Source: Conidiobolus incongruus B7586 (taxonomy: Eukaryota; Entomophthoromycota; Entomophthoromycetes; Entomophthorales; Conidiobolaceae). From it: 21,283 bases of DNA. Of the stretch, positions 18,648-21,283 are shown piece by piece. The position numbers and the translations under genes were made by a program. The notes below the pieces were generated by a model that made no database searches, was not told the DNA's origin, and was given only the letters and a program-made list of their open reading frames with translations. The stretch spans positions 1 to 21,283 of the forward strand of contig JNEM01007310.1 of NCBI GenBank assembly GCA_000697335.1. Direction: 5' to 3'. How positions within the stretch are numbered: position 1 is the first letter of the stretch; each line of letters opens with the position of its first letter.

Positions 18648-21283
18648 CCTCTTAAATTTGAACAGTAGAGTTATTACATTATCAAGTTTTGTTGAGATAT
18701 AGGATATTTTATAAATCAACATAATCAAAACATCTCACAAGATCTTTGATTATAGATCTTAGAGTACGAAACGGACCACTTAACAATATCCTTGATCAAA
18801 ATCATTTTTCGGCTAATAATCAATAATGCAACCAAATTAATACACATAATTAATAATAAAAATGGCAATCATTTCAACCTTGTGGATATTTAAATTATTA
18901 TTTGGATTTGGTGGCTGACTAAGTCTCTCACCGATTACAAATATGGCTGTTTTTCATTCAATTTTAATATTCTTGACATCCATGTTAATTCAATTAAGAT
19001 CCTTAAAAATTTGAATTCTAATGAGTTAAAAACTATTTAATAATAATTTTTGATAAATTTTTAATCCAAAATATAAATTTCTGAAAAACATTTTAATCGA
19101 CAGAGGGTAATTATTTAGCTCTCCTCAATAAACACTGGTTTCAAAATTTAATATTTTTTCGCTATAATACTATTATAATTTAAAATTTTTTGGAATTTTT
19201 AAAATTTGAAAGTTTTTTTTCCAAATTATCCAATGAAAGAATAATGTAATTCATTAGTCAGTGTGCTCAGAATATCTATAATTTGTCTTGAATGAGTAAT
19301 ATCTTTCTTCAATATTTATTAAATCATCACCTTTAATAACTACAATACGTAATATAGATGGTGAAATATAATTTCAAAAGAAAATTATAGTTTACTTTAC
19401 TGGTTTAGTGTCAGATTGAAGTCAAATAGAAAATACGCTGCAAAACCAAATAATGTATTTCACTTATACTATAACTAAAATAAGATTGAATGCATATCTA
19501 TTGATAATATCAAATTCTACTTCAGACTTTAAACATTAAAAGGATGAGCAACGAGGAGAGTTAACAACATTGCAAGTCGTTGTAGTTGTTTTATAACCAA
19601 ATCGTCAATATCCTTTATTGATGAATTTGAATATCTTTAATTTTGCTTTATATAATATAATAGGTGCTGGACAACATTTATTTTATCGATATTAACCCCA
19701 TTATCTACTATAATAGCTGTTCAATAGAAGCAGATTAGGTGGAAAATTTCCAACCAAATCAATATCAAATAATTTGAAAGAATAAGACCAGTGTATTATT
19801 AATCATAAAAATTTACTTTTATAATATTATCAAGAGATATTGTTAAATGTAAACATTTATTATTCAACTTGTCCAAAGATTATCAAATTTGATCTTCTTT
19901 GTCCAGGTTTTGTATAGGGTCCAGAGACCTCAAGGTGGTAATTCTAGAAGGCTAGCTTGATTGACTGTTAGATAGCAAAAGGGTATGTTTTTATTAGCAT
20001 TGATATTTTGATCCATTTTTACATAATATTAAGGATATTTAAAAGTCATGTTTAATCCGAGTTATATAAGGAAATATATATAACCTTCATATATATTACT
20101 TATGCGATATTTATTATAAACAATTGTCTTGCATCAAAAGTATATTATATTTATTGTATAAGTTTTTCTTAAATGTTTAATCAAACCATGTTAATATTGT
20201 TTTTGTATTTTTACTTTTAAGTATTAGTTGAATTTGTTGATTTTCTTTTGAATTATAAATATAACCAAAAATATAATATTATAGTATTTCATAATCTGAT
20301 TATAAAGTGTTTTATATCTTATTTATAAGAGTTATAATTTTTTAATTCTTTAATTTCATTAATTATATTATAATAATATAAAAATAATTTTTGAAGATTT
20401 TTTAATTTTAAACTTATATTAAATATAATAAAGGGAATAAATTTTTCCAATAATTTTTATTTAATAGACAATCCAAAAAATAGCTTAAGATAAGTATATA
20501 TATTAAACCTTAAAGCTAGTCCCTTTTATTCATGTTAATTTAAATTTCTAATTTAATTGTCATTATTTACTTTTAACAGGATTAAGTTATAAATATAAAA
20601 TTCATTGTTTTAATTTATAAATAATAATAACAATTGAACTTTAATAATAATGATTGATTTAAATTATTATAGATTTCTGTTCAAACTAAATAATATTATT
20701 TTTATATTTAAAAAGTTAAAATTATAAAATATTAATAAATAATAAATAACTGTTTAATATATTAATAATATTAATAACAAAAATTTATTGTTATAACAGA
20801 CTTTAATTTTCTAGTCCCAAATATATTAACTTAAATTATATTAACTTTTTAATCAAAAATTAATAATAAAACCAAAATATATTTCTTGAATAAATAAAAA
20901 AAATACTAAGGAAAAACTCTTTTGTTATTTATCAATTCATAATAAAACTTTGTTATCAGAAATCATTACTAATATAATATATTATATGTATTTTTAAATT
21001 CTAATTAATTTATATTTTTAAACTAATTTTTAATTAATAATATAGTATTTAATATAGCTATTAACTCAAATTTAATATAGTATTAATTATAAATTTAATT
21101 GATTAATTCAAATATTATAAAATTTCGTTAATAATTTTGATTTAAAAAAATATTTTTTTTCTATTATAATTTAGTAATTAAAATTTGAGTTAATTATTAT
21201 ATGATTTTTCTAAGTTTTTTGATAATAAATCTAAATCATAATTATTAAAAATAATAAAATTGATTTTTAAATATTAGTAGTTT
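18648..21283. other. AT-rich 3' region without recognisable genes
   Basis: About 2.6 kb with no supportable gene, tRNA or repeat. Slightly GC-richer bits occur near 18900-18990, 19540-19600 and 19880-19990, without coding frames that I recognise. From about 20100 to the end the DNA becomes extremely AT-rich, like the mariner fossil at the other end. It could be an eroded repeat, but no family motif was found on either strand. Confidence 0.5.

Noticed and set aside
1-21283. CRISPR array, bacterial operon or mitochondrial origin
   Set aside because: No spaced direct repeats, no Shine-Dalgarno-led operons. The genes have spliceosomal introns and encode nuclear-genome eukaryotic proteins.

Overview
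The window looks like nuclear DNA of a fungus. It is very AT-rich, with long gene-poor spacers. Its protein-coding genes are broken by short spliceosomal introns (49-78 nt, GT...AG, some with a CTAAC-like branch site) and encode typically fungal proteins: a chitin synthase export chaperone, a SAGA SCA7-domain subunit, a Pbp1/ataxin-2 protein, a Pls1-like tetraspanin and a Nif1/Dsf2-like Sel1 protein. AT-richness, gene spacing and Asn/Ser/His-rich low complexity would suit an early-diverging fungus (for example Entomophthoromycotina), but I cannot fix the lineage from the sequence.

Layout. 1-~1290: one dead mariner-type (DD34D) DNA transposon. Its 343-codon transposase frame is still collinear, but it carries 17 internal stops that look like C-to-T/G-to-A decay, as in repeat-induced point mutation (RIP). 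1291-5534: long AT-rich spacer with a few GC-richer islets holding a hairpin, two orphan frames and a tRNA-like patch. 5535-6566 (-): glucose-6-phosphate 1-epimerase-like enzyme, 4 exons, 291 aa. 7021-8378 (-): Sgf73/ataxin-7-like SAGA subunit, 8 exons, 324 aa. 8379-10885: spacer ending in two dyad-symmetric sites. 10886-13568 (+): ataxin-2/Pbp1 homologue, 3 exons, 849 aa. 13569-14172: convergent 3' spacer. 14173-15330 (-): Chs7-like chaperone, 4 exons, 326 aa. 16193-16887 (+): tetraspanin, 2 exons, 213 aa. 17807-18647 (+): Sel1-repeat protein, 2 exons, 260 aa. 18648-21283: AT-rich DNA without a recognisable gene.

The genes do not form one pathway. Two loose links exist. Ataxin-2 and ataxin-7 homologues stand head to head. 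A Chs7 chaperone stands head to head with a tetraspanin and is followed by a Sel1 protein, so three genes of cell-surface or polarity type lie within 4.5 kb. I found no clear new system. The strongest unusual signals are the RIP-like mariner fossil, the dyads before the ataxin-2 gene, the missing zinc finger of the Sgf73 homologue, and a structured GC-richer islet near 2.1 kb. All exon borders come from reading frame and splice-site logic, not from transcripts.
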